From the NCBI RefSeq assembly GCF_048595595.1, contig NZ_CP184347.1: 64,000 nucleotides of DNA. The stretch is one strand, 5' to 3'. This stretch comes from Bacteroides pyogenes_A. Its GTDB lineage: Bacteria; Bacteroidota; Bacteroidia; Bacteroidales; Bacteroidaceae. Position numbers and translations under genes: made by a program. This document shows, in pieces, positions 35,579-44,129 of the stretch. The notes below the pieces were generated by a model. That model saw only the letters and a program-made list of their open reading frames with translations, had not been told where the DNA came from and did not search any database. Each line of letters begins with the position of its first letter. Position 1 is the stretch's first letter.

Positions 35579-36358
35579 TCATTTCGTAATCAAATTGCTC
35601 ATTTCACGCAAACGTATCTTCGTAAGCATCGCCTTCGTGTGGAGCGTAAAGTCGCTCCCCAGTATCCACCCGTAATATCCGGGATCTTTCTTCAACACCT
35701 CGGCTACGGGCATTCCCTTGTACTTTCCGAAGTTGAATACCTCCACCCCGTTGTCATCGTAAACCATCCGCCCGGCAAAATCCACATTCCGCGTAAAGTT
35801 GGAGTACTCCGCCAGAAACGCCATATCGTTCTGAAGTTCGGGATAACGGTCGAGCTGGGCTTTCAGCACCTCATAGGTCGCTCGTGTGTCGGCTTCCGCC
35901 GTATGGGCGTCTTCCAGACTCTTGTTGCAGTAAAACTTATAAGCGGCGGAAAGCGTGCGTTGCTCCATCTTGTGGAAAATGACCTGCACGTCGATAAATT
36001 TACGCTTCGACATGTCGATGTCCACTCCCGCACGCAAGAACTCCTCCGCCAGTACGGGAATGTCGAAGCGGTTGGAGTTGAATCCCGCGAGGTCGCACCC
36101 CTCTATATCCCGGGCAATGTTCTTCGCTACGGCTTTAAAAGTGGGGCAGTCGGCCACATCGGCATCATAAATGCCGTGTACGGCGGAGGCTGATTCCGGA
36201 ATAGGCATTTCGGGGTTGATGCGCATCGTTTTCGATTCTTCGTTGCCGTTGGGATATACCTTGAGATAACAGATTTCAACGATACGATCTGTATTAATGT
36301 TGGTTCCGGTGGTTTCCAGATCGAAAAAAACGATCGGGTTCTTCAGAATTAGCTTCAT
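35579..36358 (-). CDS. DEDDh 3'-5' exonuclease (DNA polymerase III epsilon-like)
   Basis: 259 residues. Exo I VFFDLETTGT (Asp and Glu about 13-15), Exo II around AGFNSNRFDIPVLAEEF (Asp), Exo III HTAEADTRATYEVL (His and Asp about 151-156): all four acidic residues and the catalytic His of a DnaQ-type proofreading exonuclease. A C-terminal extension with NFGKYKGMPVAEVLKKDPGYYGWIL is the small exonuclease-associated motif seen in Bacteroidota proteins. Whether it is the polymerase III proofreading subunit or a repair exonuclease is open. It is 175 bp downstream of dnaN, which supports a replication role. Confidence 0.88.
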   Translation of the reverse strand: MKLILKNPIVFFDLETTGTNINTDRIVEICYLKVYPNGNEESKTMRINPEMPIPESASAVHGIYDADVADCPTFKAVAKNIARDIEGCDLAGFNSNRFDIPVLAEEFLRAGVDIDMSKRKFIDVQVIFHKMEQRTLSAAYKFYCNKSLEDAHTAEADTRATYEVLKAQLDRYPELQNDMAFLAEYSNFTRNVDFAGRMVYDDNGVEVFNFGKYKGMPVAEVLKKDPGYYGWILGSDFTLHTKAMLTKIRLREMSNLITK

Positions 36359-36393
36359 ATTCGGGTATTTGATTTTATGCTCTTATCAGAGCA

Positions 36394-36504
36394 ACGCAGA
36401 GTTCCGCTAAAGAGGAAAGGGCTGATGACCGGATCTGCCGAACAGCAGGCAATCGCCTTTGCGCCGGAACTCCGGCGCCATTCCTTCTTGGTGGAACTCT
36501 GCGT
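36394..36504 (-). ncRNA. Structured element between dnaN and the exonuclease gene
   Basis: A perfect 12-bp outer stem (36394-36405 with 36493-36504) encloses a perfect 7-bp G/C hairpin (36461-36467 with 36472-36478) and a smaller CTGC/GCAG hairpin (about 36436-36449). The whole 111-nt piece could fold as a multi-branched RNA. No T-run follows, so it is not a plain terminator. May be an RNA processing or regulatory element in the dnaN mRNA; I do not recognise the family. Confidence 0.5.
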
Positions 36505-36533
36505 CAGTTTATGAAAAATATTGTATAATACAC

Positions 36534-37658
36534 TTAGTCATTCAACATCATCGGCATTAACAGCATCAGCAAGTCTTCGTTCTCTTCCTGTTCCACAGGA
36601 ATGATAACTCCGGCGCGCGAAGGATCGGCAAGTTCGATCACGACCTCCTCCGCCGAAATGTTGTTCAGGATATCGATGAGGAAGGTCGATTTGAAACCGA
36701 TGCTCATCGGAGTTCCGTCATACTGGCAAACCTGCGTTTCCTCAGCCGAAGTAGAGAAATCGATGTCCTGCGCCGAAATCACCATCCGGTTCTCCTGCAG
36801 GCGCAGCTTAATGAGGCTGCTGGCTTGTGAGGAGAATATGGATACACGGCGCAACGCTCCGAGCAGTTGGAGGCGGTCGATGGTCGCCTTATGCGGGTTG
36901 TTCTGCGGAATCACGGAGTTGTAGTTCGGATAACGCCCTTCGATGAGGCGGCAGACCATCCGGTATCTTTCGAGCATGAACACGGCGTTCCGCTCGTCGA
37001 ACTCCACAACCACGGTTCCCTGCTCTTTCGGAAGCAGGTTTTTGAGCAGTGTGGCAGGTTTCTTCGGAAGAATAAACGCCGCACGTTCGTTCCCTTTGGC
37101 AGCCAGCGTCTTGTACCGGACAAGCTTGTGTCCGTCCGATGCCACCATCGTAATATCTTCGGTCGTAATATCGAAATAAATACCGTTCATCACCGGGCGT
37201 AGTTCATCGTCGGCGGTGGCGAACACCGAACAGTTGATGCCGTTCATCAGCACCTCCGCTTCCATCTCCACGCGCACGGCGTTCTCTCCCAGAGAAGCCG
37301 CTTGCGGAAACTCGTCGGCGTTCTGCCCCATCAGGCTGTACTTACCGTTCTGATACTGTACGGTAATCTCGTATGTATCCGGATTGATATCGAAAGCCAG
37401 CGGTTGCTCCGGAATCTCTTTCAAAGCATCGAGCAACGTTTTCGCCGCTACGGCGAACCGTCCGCCGGTATCGCTATCGGTCACCTCCACCGTGGTCACC
37501 ATCGTCGTTTCACTATCGGAGACTGTTACAGACAACGTTCCGTCTTCCAACTCGAAGAGGAAGCAATCAAGAATAGGCAGCGTATTTTTGGTGTTTATCA
37601 CACGACTGACAGCCTGTAAATGGCTGGAAAGCGCAGTACTTGAAACGATAAATTTCAT
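36534..37658 (-). CDS. dnaN: DNA polymerase III sliding clamp (beta subunit)
   Basis: 374 residues, the usual length. Three clamp domains are visible: MKFIVSSTALSSHLQAVSRV at the start, PVMNGIYFDITTEDITMVAS in the second domain (about 155-175), and the C-terminal LLMPMMLND ending of the clamp. Encircles DNA and tethers polymerase. A TAACTTTG -7 element precedes it at 37697-37704 on the minus strand. First gene of the leftward dnaN-exonuclease-coaBC-recN run. Confidence 0.97.
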   Translation of the reverse strand: MKFIVSSTALSSHLQAVSRVINTKNTLPILDCFLFELEDGTLSVTVSDSETTMVTTVEVTDSDTGGRFAVAAKTLLDALKEIPEQPLAFDINPDTYEITVQYQNGKYSLMGQNADEFPQAASLGENAVRVEMEAEVLMNGINCSVFATADDELRPVMNGIYFDITTEDITMVASDGHKLVRYKTLAAKGNERAAFILPKKPATLLKNLLPKEQGTVVVEFDERNAVFMLERYRMVCRLIEGRYPNYNSVIPQNNPHKATIDRLQLLGALRRVSIFSSQASSLIKLRLQENRMVISAQDIDFSTSAEETQVCQYDGTPMSIGFKSTFLIDILNNISAEEVVIELADPSRAGVIIPVEQEENEDLLMLLMPMMLND

Positions 37659-37696
37659 ATATTTCCCGATATTTAAGTTTTAAATGTTCAATTGCA

Positions 37697-37704
37697 CAAA
37701 GTTA
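37697..37704 (-). promoter_or_regulatory. -7 element of dnaN
   Basis: On the minus strand TAACTTTG, exact match to TAnnTTTG, 39 bp before the start codon; -33 is weak. Confidence 0.55.
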
Positions 37705-37810
37705 CGAAAAAAGATTCGGGCATCACAACAAAACGGAGAAAAAACCGCCATAATATCAAGGATATTCCCAAAAAATCGTAACTTCGCCGCAGAATATTAA
37801 ATTTATTGCA

Positions 37811-38185
37811 ATGGAATTTACTGGAAAAATTATCGCTATCCTGCCCCCGAGAGGCGGAGTATCAAAGACAAGCGGCAACGAATGGAAATCACAAGAATAC
37901 GTTATCGAGAATCACGACCAATATCCGCGTAAAATGTGCTTCGACGTATTCGGCGCCGATAAAATCGAACAATTCAATATCCAAATGGGCGAAGAGCTGA
38001 CCGTATCTTTCGATATCGACGCCCGCCAATGGAACGACCGTTGGTTCAACAGCATACGCGCATGGAAAGTAGAGCGTGTAAGCGCAGGCGCAAGCATGGC
38101 TCCGGGCGCTCCGGTTCCTCCTCCGCCCCCTACCTCCGTTCCGGAATTCACTCCGGGCGACGAGAAAGACGATCTTCCTTTCTGA
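37811..38185 (+). CDS. DUF3127 domain protein
   Basis: 124 residues. The first 90 (MEFTGKIIAILPPRGG, WKSQEYVIENHDQYPRKMCF, VSFDIDARQWNDRWFNSIRA) match DUF3127, an OB-fold-like family of Bacteroidota resembling single-stranded-DNA-binding proteins. The tail is Pro/Gly-rich and ends in acidic DEKDDLPF, much like the protein-interaction tip of SSB. Divergent from dnaN, which fits a role in DNA replication or repair, but function is not established. A near-consensus -7 (TAACTTCG, 37779-37786) precedes it. Confidence 0.85.
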   Translation: MEFTGKIIAILPPRGGVSKTSGNEWKSQEYVIENHDQYPRKMCFDVFGADKIEQFNIQMGEELTVSFDIDARQWNDRWFNSIRAWKVERVSAGASMAPGAPVPPPPPTSVPEFTPGDEKDDLPF

Positions 38186-38309
38186 TGTTTGCGCGGCAGG
38201 TCGGGTAAACACGAAGAAAAGCCTGCCGAAAGAAAGTGTTTTTGTCCGCCGGACGGTTGCCGCCTATCTGCACGGCAATCGCCCGGCGGATGCGTATAAA
38301 CGCTTCGCT

Positions 38310-38690
38310 TCCGTCTGCCGTTTACAAAAACAGAGGCTCCACCGATGCCAAACAGAGGTTCTATCGGGGCGAAACAGAAGCTCTGTCGAAAAGAAACAGA
38401 GCCTCTAATCGGGACGAAACGAAGGTTCCAACAAGGTGAGACAGGTCTGCAGCAACGAATCGGAAGCTCCGCCTGAGCGAAACAAGCAGCAACCGAAGAG
38501 TCGACGAGCCTGCTTTGCGGTGACAAAACGGAAGTCTCACTATCGGAGAAATCAGGCATATACCGGACAGTCTTCGGCTTATTGGAGACAAAGCAGAAGT
38601 CCCACCCGAACGAAAAGACTCTCTCCAAACGTTTGCGGCACTGCGCCGAACGGCTGCGGGTAATCGGGCGCAGGAATTTCGGCCTGCGGC
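38310..38690. repeat. Degenerate ~22-bp repeats downstream of the DUF3127 gene
   Basis: Monomers such as gaaacagaagctctgtcg and agaaacagagcctctaatcg follow each other with a period near 22 bp, in the opposite sense but the same style as at 17.1 and 26.1 kb. Divergence grows toward the right. No gene is credible in 38186-38705. Confidence 0.55.
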
Positions 38691-38705
38691 GTACACAGCT
38701 CTGCC

Positions 38706-40256
38706 CTACTCCGCCTGATACTTCAAAACAATGTTCGGATACACCATCCCGTCGGAACAGCTAATCTGTCCGAAAAGCAGGAAGTTGCGGAAGAAGTCGG
38801 CATTGCGGAAAAAGAAATCGGGCACAAGATGAATCTCCTTGTCAAACCGGCGGAACACTTCGGTCAAATCGGCCATTACGATGAGTTGGTACGAATCCGA
38901 CAGACCGTCCATTCCCGCCCGATAAGCCGACGATTCATCCAGGACTTCGCCATGTTCGAGCATACGGACATACTCCGAAAGGCTTTCTTCATCCGGCGCC
39001 AGCAACAGGCAATCGTCATGGAGCGTAGCGTAAACCTCCGATACCCTGTCGGCGAAATGGGTCAGTTGGCCCAGAAACTCCGTACACGACAAGCGGTAGA
39101 CCGGATAGTACCTCCCTTGATGATAGAAGTAGCGGATACGGGAGGGCTTCTCCATAAACGACCTCAGGAAGTTGTCCGCATCGGCTACATCGGGCATGGA
39201 GAGGCTCGACACCATAGCGCATCCTTTCAAAGTGTCCGTTCTCTGGAAAAGACATGTAAAAAGCTCCTGCCCATCCTCGGCCGTCAGGTGCGACAAAAGT
39301 TGCCCGTGCCGGATCCGGCTGTCTTCACGCAAATCGGCCAGCAATTCTTTCATCTTTCCGTTTTGGGCGGACAAAGAAGTCCAGTCACTGACTCCCTGTT
39401 TGACGAAATAGAAAGCGGTGGAAGGTATTTTCTTTCCGGGAAATCCCTTGACAGGCTCCTGCCTGTTGAGCATGTGGATAAAGGTAAAGCAAGAGTCGGG
39501 CTGCGGAGTGGTTCCCGACAAGTAGATAAAGTCTTCCTTCAGCTTCATGTCGAACTCCGTCCACCCGATCACTCCGTTCAAGCGGGCATAGAGGGTGGCC
39601 GTCGAAGTACTCTTTTTAGGCGTGCATACTTTCCTGAACTCGGGGTCGGCAGCTAGCGAACGTCCCGCCTTATACGCGTCGATCACTTCTTCAACCAGCT
39701 TCTTCTGGTAGCTCACAGCCAGAAAGTCAGGCTTCAGGTAACAAGCCAAAAAATCGCCGTCAATCATCGGGTAGATCACAATATCTTCACCCTTATAACG
39801 AAATGTTTTGGCAGGATAAGACGAGGACATGTATTTCCGTATAAACCTGCCGATCAGTTCCGAGTCTCCTTCGCCCAGTGTACAGTAGAGCACCTGATTG
39901 CGATCGTTGTCCGGCTCGTGGAAACTGATGATGACTTGGCTCATCTGCCGGCTCAATCCGTGCGGGGTATCCTCGGCAAGCGTATTTAGATAGCTTTTAA
40001 GATAAGAAAAGAGTTTGGACACACGAAGGTATTGCTGGTTTTTGCTGCACGCCAGCCCCTCGATTTCGCCGACAAGCTCCGCCGCGTCGTCCGTCATCAA
40101 CACCACAGCGGCAGAAGGCGGAACCAGAGAGAAAAGATTGAAATCTTTATTGCTTTCGGCGGCTGAAAGCCTGAAGAAAGAATACAGGACGAAACCTGCG
40201 CACAAAAGTACCACAGAAGAAGTGATTGCTATTTTCACTATCGTACGAAGTTTCAT
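38706..40256 (-). CDS. Membrane-anchored protein of unknown function (DUF3352-like)
   Basis: 516 residues from ATG 40256; the frame extends 19 codons further up but that part overlaps the promoter. One N-terminal membrane helix (about 9-28, IAITSSVVLLCAGFVLYSFF), the rest periplasmic. PPSAAVVLMTDDAAELVGEI and later GRSLAADPEFRKV resemble DUF3352-type proteins, where a repeated alpha/beta unit is found; WTSLSAQNGKMKELLADLRE and DCLLLAPDEESLSEYVRM are typical of the second half. No catalytic motif is recognised. Lies downstream of and parallel to murB and the metallo-hydrolase gene but with its own promoter. Confidence 0.7.
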   Translation of the reverse strand: MKLRTIVKIAITSSVVLLCAGFVLYSFFRLSAAESNKDFNLFSLVPPSAAVVLMTDDAAELVGEIEGLACSKNQQYLRVSKLFSYLKSYLNTLAEDTPHGLSRQMSQVIISFHEPDNDRNQVLYCTLGEGDSELIGRFIRKYMSSSYPAKTFRYKGEDIVIYPMIDGDFLACYLKPDFLAVSYQKKLVEEVIDAYKAGRSLAADPEFRKVCTPKKSTSTATLYARLNGVIGWTEFDMKLKEDFIYLSGTTPQPDSCFTFIHMLNRQEPVKGFPGKKIPSTAFYFVKQGVSDWTSLSAQNGKMKELLADLREDSRIRHGQLLSHLTAEDGQELFTCLFQRTDTLKGCAMVSSLSMPDVADADNFLRSFMEKPSRIRYFYHQGRYYPVYRLSCTEFLGQLTHFADRVSEVYATLHDDCLLLAPDEESLSEYVRMLEHGEVLDESSAYRAGMDGLSDSYQLIVMADLTEVFRRFDKEIHLVPDFFFRNADFFRNFLLFGQISCSDGMVYPNIVLKYQAE

Positions 40257-40288
40257 GACGCTCTTGATTATCTTTATCGACTGTCGGA

Positions 40289-40319
40289 CAAAAATAATAA
40301 ATTCTACAAACAAAACAAA
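40289..40319 (-). promoter_or_regulatory. Promoter of the DUF3352-like gene
   Basis: On the minus strand TTTG (40316-40319), 19 bp, TATTTTTG (40289-40296): full consensus, 33 bp before the ATG at 40256. It supports that start over the longer frame. Confidence 0.75.
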
Positions 40320-40344
40320 ACTTTTGCAAAAAAAAGATTAGCCA

Positions 40345-41103
40345 TCAGAGATGAATTTCCAAGCCGTCGGATGCCAAGCATACATTTTCGGGGAGCATTT
40401 TCATTACTTCGGCATGCAATCCCATATCATGGCTCATGTGTATAAAATAAGTTTTGCGGGGGCCGATACGCTCCACCACCTCCAATGCCGCCTCCAAATG
40501 CTGATGAGTGGGATGGGGCGCGGCACGGAGTGCATTCATTATCAGAATCTCCACCCCTTCCAGCAGTCGGCAAGAGTTCTCAGGCAGCGTCAGCATGTCT
40601 GTGATATACGCCATTTTGCCTATGCGATATCCCAAGATGGGCAAACGCCCGTGCATCACACGCAAAGGCAAAACCTCCGTTCCACAGACAAGGAAAGGCT
40701 GTCCAGGCTTTATCTTTTTCAGAAAAATATCGGGCACACCGGGATAATGATGATCGATGAAACAATAGGGCATACGCAGGGAAAGGGCCCGCGCAACACT
40801 GTCCTCCGCAAAAACGGGAATCGGGCCGAAGCGACAGAAGGGGCGCAAATCGTCCAATCCGCCTACATGGTCGTAATGCTCGTGGGTGATAAGCACGGCG
40901 TCTATCTTTTCGAAAGGCATGCCAAACGCTTGTGCCCGGAAGTCGGGGCCGCAATCGATGAGGATGCGGGCATCTTCCGTCTCCACAAGAGCGGAAGTAC
41001 GCAACCGCCTGTCTCTGGGGTCGTTCGAAGTACAGACAGCGCAAGTACAGCCGATCTGGGGTACGCCTGTCGATGTTCCGCTTCCCAATATCCTGATTTT
41101 CAT
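40345..41103 (-). CDS. MBL-fold metallo-hydrolase, PhnP-like
   Basis: 252 residues. Begins MKIRILGSGTSTGVPQIGC, then CAVCTSNDPRDRRLRTSAL, and carries the metal motif THEHYDHVGGLDDLRPF (about 73-90), with later His residues (FIHMSHDMG). This is the PhnP branch of metallo-beta-lactamase proteins (cyclic phosphodiesterases); the early Cys-rich segment fits the structural zinc site of that branch. Exact substrate unknown. Starts 7 bp after murB, so co-transcribed. Confidence 0.88.
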   Translation of the reverse strand: MKIRILGSGTSTGVPQIGCTCAVCTSNDPRDRRLRTSALVETEDARILIDCGPDFRAQAFGMPFEKIDAVLITHEHYDHVGGLDDLRPFCRFGPIPVFAEDSVARALSLRMPYCFIDHHYPGVPDIFLKKIKPGQPFLVCGTEVLPLRVMHGRLPILGYRIGKMAYITDMLTLPENSCRLLEGVEILIMNALRAAPHPTHQHLEAALEVVERIGPRKTYFIHMSHDMGLHAEVMKMLPENVCLASDGLEIHL

Positions 41104-41109
41104 TCCTCG

Positions 41110-42099
41110 TCAAATAAAGTTTACCTCCGGATGAATTTCGATTCCGAACTTTTCGAAGACGGAAACCCGTATGGCATCCGAAAGTGCCACGACATCGCTC
41201 CCGCTTGCCCCGCCGAGGTTGACCAGCACCAGCGCCTGTTTATCATGCACAGCCACCGGTCCCAACGCTTTTCCTTTCCAGCCGCAGCAGTCGATCATCC
41301 AACCCGCCGGAATCTTCACCCTTCCGTCTTTCAGGTCGTAGTAAGGCATCTGCGGATATTCCTTCTGCAAGCTTTCCAGTTTCTCACGCCCTACGACCGG
41401 ATTCATAAAGAAACTTCCGGCATTTCCCCTCACTTTCGGGTCGGGCAGTTTGCTCTGCCGTATATCTATAATCACCTGACGGACGACAGGCAAAGAAACT
41501 GCTGGGTATTTCGCCAACTCCTGCCGGATGCTTCCGTAATCAAGCATATAGCGTTCCTCTTTGCCGAGCCGGAAGTGGACGTATGTGATAAATACGGGTT
41601 TGTTTTCGGGGCGTTTGAATATGCTGTCGCGATAGGCATAGCCGCATTCCTCTACCGGGTAAACGCGCTCTTTCCCATTGATATCGACTGTTTCCACAGA
41701 TGTGATGAGGTCTTTTACCTCCACGCCGTAGGCTCCGATATTCTGCACCGCGCTTGCCCCCACTTCTCCGGGAATGAGCGAAAGATTCTCGGTCCCGTAC
41801 CAGCCTTTCGCCACGCAGTAGGCTACGAAATCATCCCAAACGACTCCGGCCCCTACTCTCACCTCCACATGCTTTTCCGTCTCTCCGGTCACCTCGATGC
41901 CTTCGATGCGCGAATGGAGAACTACCCCGTCATAGTCTTTGGTAAAAAGTAGATTGCTGCCGGCGCCTATATGCAGAAAAGGGGTTGTAACACTCCCTCC
42001 GGAAATGTGTTTCTTCAGCTCTTCCACCGAAGCGTACTCCAGAAAACGGGCGGCATTCGCATCGATGCCGAAAGTATTGTGAGGTAATAGAGAATACAT
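41110..42099 (-). CDS. murB: UDP-N-acetylenolpyruvoylglucosamine reductase
   Basis: 329 residues. FAD-binding domain with FLHIGAGSNLLFTKD (about 42-56), GEVGASAVQNIGAYGVEVKD (about 109-128) and the catalytic Ser in VRGNAGSFFMNPVV; C-terminal PAGWMIDCCGWKGKALG. The type I form (E. coli-like, with YAYRDSIFK Tyr loop). Makes UDP-MurNAc with NADPH in peptidoglycan synthesis. Followed by the metallo-hydrolase gene. Confidence 0.96.
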   Translation of the reverse strand: MYSLLPHNTFGIDANAARFLEYASVEELKKHISGGSVTTPFLHIGAGSNLLFTKDYDGVVLHSRIEGIEVTGETEKHVEVRVGAGVVWDDFVAYCVAKGWYGTENLSLIPGEVGASAVQNIGAYGVEVKDLITSVETVDINGKERVYPVEECGYAYRDSIFKRPENKPVFITYVHFRLGKEERYMLDYGSIRQELAKYPAVSLPVVRQVIIDIRQSKLPDPKVRGNAGSFFMNPVVGREKLESLQKEYPQMPYYDLKDGRVKIPAGWMIDCCGWKGKALGPVAVHDKQALVLVNLGGASGSDVVALSDAIRVSVFEKFGIEIHPEVNFI

Positions 42100-42191
42100 A
42101 TACAGATTATAAAATGATTATACAAGATTATAAGGAAGCCGTGCTGCCGGGATTACACCTGCACAGTTTCCCGCTATTTTCTTTCCAGACA

Positions 42192-43040
42192 CTAAATGCT
42201 GGTATCTTCGAACTTATACAGTTCCCACCCTCCGTTTTTCCGACGGAAATAAAGGATATTGGAGAATCCGTTTCCGATGCCTTTCAATGCAAGGATTTTA
42301 ATGGGCGACCGGTCGTCATTCCGTTGCCCGTAACTTATGTTAGAAAGACGTTCGGTAGGCAATTCGGGTTTGAAAGCAAACCATTGGTTCAAATCGAGCG
42401 TGGTTTCCAAAATGGAGAAATCATCGTCCGGATCGGTAGTGACAAAAGCCAACGGCTTTTGTACACGCTGGCTCTGGAAAAGGCTGTCGGAGGCAAAACG
42501 GGCGAAAAACTCCACGAAACCCTCGCCTTCGCCCCGCTCAGCCGGACGCATGTTGACGGCTTCGAGTATCCACGCTCCCTTGATGCGTTCGAAATAATAC
42601 CTCTTCACCATCTTCGTTGCCATAAAAATCCATTCCACCTGCACGGAAGTGAGGGACGTATCTCCCACCAAATCCATATCTTCTTCTCTGTCGAACAAGA
42701 GCGTATAGTAACTTTGTCCGGCAAACAAACTGTCGTGCTTCCAATACCGTTCCTCTATCTTAATCTTCTCGTCGCCCTTGTAATAAGACAAAGGAAACTT
42801 TATCCGCTTACGCTGCAACTCGTCATCGGAAGCAAAATTGTAAATAAAATCGTCGAAAGACTCGTCCGCCTCCGTCGGCTTCGGTTCTTCAGGCAATTTC
42901 TGTTGGCGGACGGTATCGGCCTTATGCCGGATAGAGTCCACCTCACGGGTAATAGATGCAAAGGGGTCGACGTTTGCTTTTTTGTTCCCGCAGGCAACAA
43001 GAAAGCCCAACATTGCAACCCCTGCAATTATTTTTTTCAT
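42192..43040 (-). CDS. DUF4348 lipoprotein
   Basis: 282 residues with a lipoprotein signal (GFLVAC, Cys about 17). The body (SFDDFIYNFASDDELQRKRI and its second version FVEFFARFASDSLFQSQRV) shows an internal duplication typical of DUF4348. No enzymatic motif. Envelope protein of unknown role. Its ATG overlaps the tdh stop by four bases, so the two are coupled. Confidence 0.8.
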   Translation of the reverse strand: MKKIIAGVAMLGFLVACGNKKANVDPFASITREVDSIRHKADTVRQQKLPEEPKPTEADESFDDFIYNFASDDELQRKRIKFPLSYYKGDEKIKIEERYWKHDSLFAGQSYYTLLFDREEDMDLVGDTSLTSVQVEWIFMATKMVKRYYFERIKGAWILEAVNMRPAERGEGEGFVEFFARFASDSLFQSQRVQKPLAFVTTDPDDDFSILETTLDLNQWFAFKPELPTERLSNISYGQRNDDRSPIKILALKGIGNGFSNILYFRRKNGGWELYKFEDTSI

Positions 43041-43993
43041 TGTTTTAATTTGGCACTTAACTTTTCAAGCATATCCACCGTCATACTTTCCAAATCGTAA
43101 GCCGGCTTCCACCCCCATTCTTCACGGGCGCAAGTATCGTCCAGGCTATCGGGCCAGCTATCGGCAATGCGTTGTTTCAGCGGATCCACATCATAGATCA
43201 TCTCAAAATCGGGTACATGCTTTTTGATAGCCTGATAAATGGCTTCCGGGTCAAAACTCATGGAGGCGATATTGAAAGCATTGCGGTGTATCAGTTTCGA
43301 CGGATCGGCCTCCATCAGCATAATCGCCGCGTTCAGCGCGTCGGGCATGTACATCATATCCATCAAGGTGCCTTTTTGAATAGGACACACAAATCTTTCC
43401 CCTTTCACCGCAGAGTAATATATGTCGACTGCATAATCGGTCGTTCCGCCTCCCGGAGGAGTCACATTGGAAATAACGCCGGGGAAACGCACCGCCCGGG
43501 TATCTACTCCGTATTTATTGAAATAGTAATCGCTCAGCAACTCTGTGGTCACCTTGGTGATACCATACATTGTCCCCGGCCGTTGAATGGTATCCTGAGG
43601 AGTTTTGGTATGCGGGGTACTTGCACCGAAAGAGCCGATGGAGCTCGGTGTAAAGACAGCGCAATTCTGTTCGCGCGCCACTTCCAGAACATTCCACAAA
43701 CCGTCAATCCCTATTTTCCAAGCGAGCTTCGGTTTCGATTCGGCAACTACCGAAAGCAAGGCGGCCAGATTGTAGACAGTATCGATGCGATATTCTTTTA
43801 CCACCTTCGATATCATTTCTCCATCTGTAACATCGACAACCGCCGACGGCCCCGAATCTTTCAATTCGCCCTTAGGCTCTGCTCCGGGTATATAACCGAC
43901 CACAACATTCGTGTTCCCATAGCGGTGACGTAGTTCCATCGTCAGCTCCGATCCAATCTGTCCGGTAGCTCCAATAATCAAAATGTGTTCCAT
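43037..43993 (-). CDS. L-threonine 3-dehydrogenase, SDR/epimerase type
   Basis: 318 residues, extended short-chain dehydrogenase. NAD site GATGQIGSELTMEL (8-21), Ser/Thr-rich VFTPSSIGSFG (about 115-125) and catalytic YGITKVTTELL (Tyr and Lys about 144-148). Length and sequence fit the UDP-sugar-epimerase-like threonine dehydrogenases. Divergent partner of kbl, which turns the product 2-amino-3-ketobutyrate into glycine and acetyl-CoA, so the pair forms the threonine-to-glycine path. Confidence 0.9.
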   Translation of the reverse strand: MEHILIIGATGQIGSELTMELRHRYGNTNVVVGYIPGAEPKGELKDSGPSAVVDVTDGEMISKVVKEYRIDTVYNLAALLSVVAESKPKLAWKIGIDGLWNVLEVAREQNCAVFTPSSIGSFGASTPHTKTPQDTIQRPGTMYGITKVTTELLSDYYFNKYGVDTRAVRFPGVISNVTPPGGGTTDYAVDIYYSAVKGERFVCPIQKGTLMDMMYMPDALNAAIMLMEADPSKLIHRNAFNIASMSFDPEAIYQAIKKHVPDFEMIYDVDPLKQRIADSWPDSLDDTCAREEWGWKPAYDLESMTVDMLEKLSAKLKQ

Positions 43994-44129
43994 TCTTTCT
44001 TTGTACTAAAGATATTAAGCTAAAATAGTGCACAAAGTAAATACTTTTTTTTCAGATTTAAATCAAAAAGATATTGTTTATTCCAATAAAAATAGTGTCC
44101 TTTGCATATAACTTAATAACTCAAACACT

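Noticed and set aside
40351..41952. 533-codon open frame antisense to the metallo-hydrolase and murB
   Set aside because: Both opposite genes are unambiguous families; the antisense product matches nothing.
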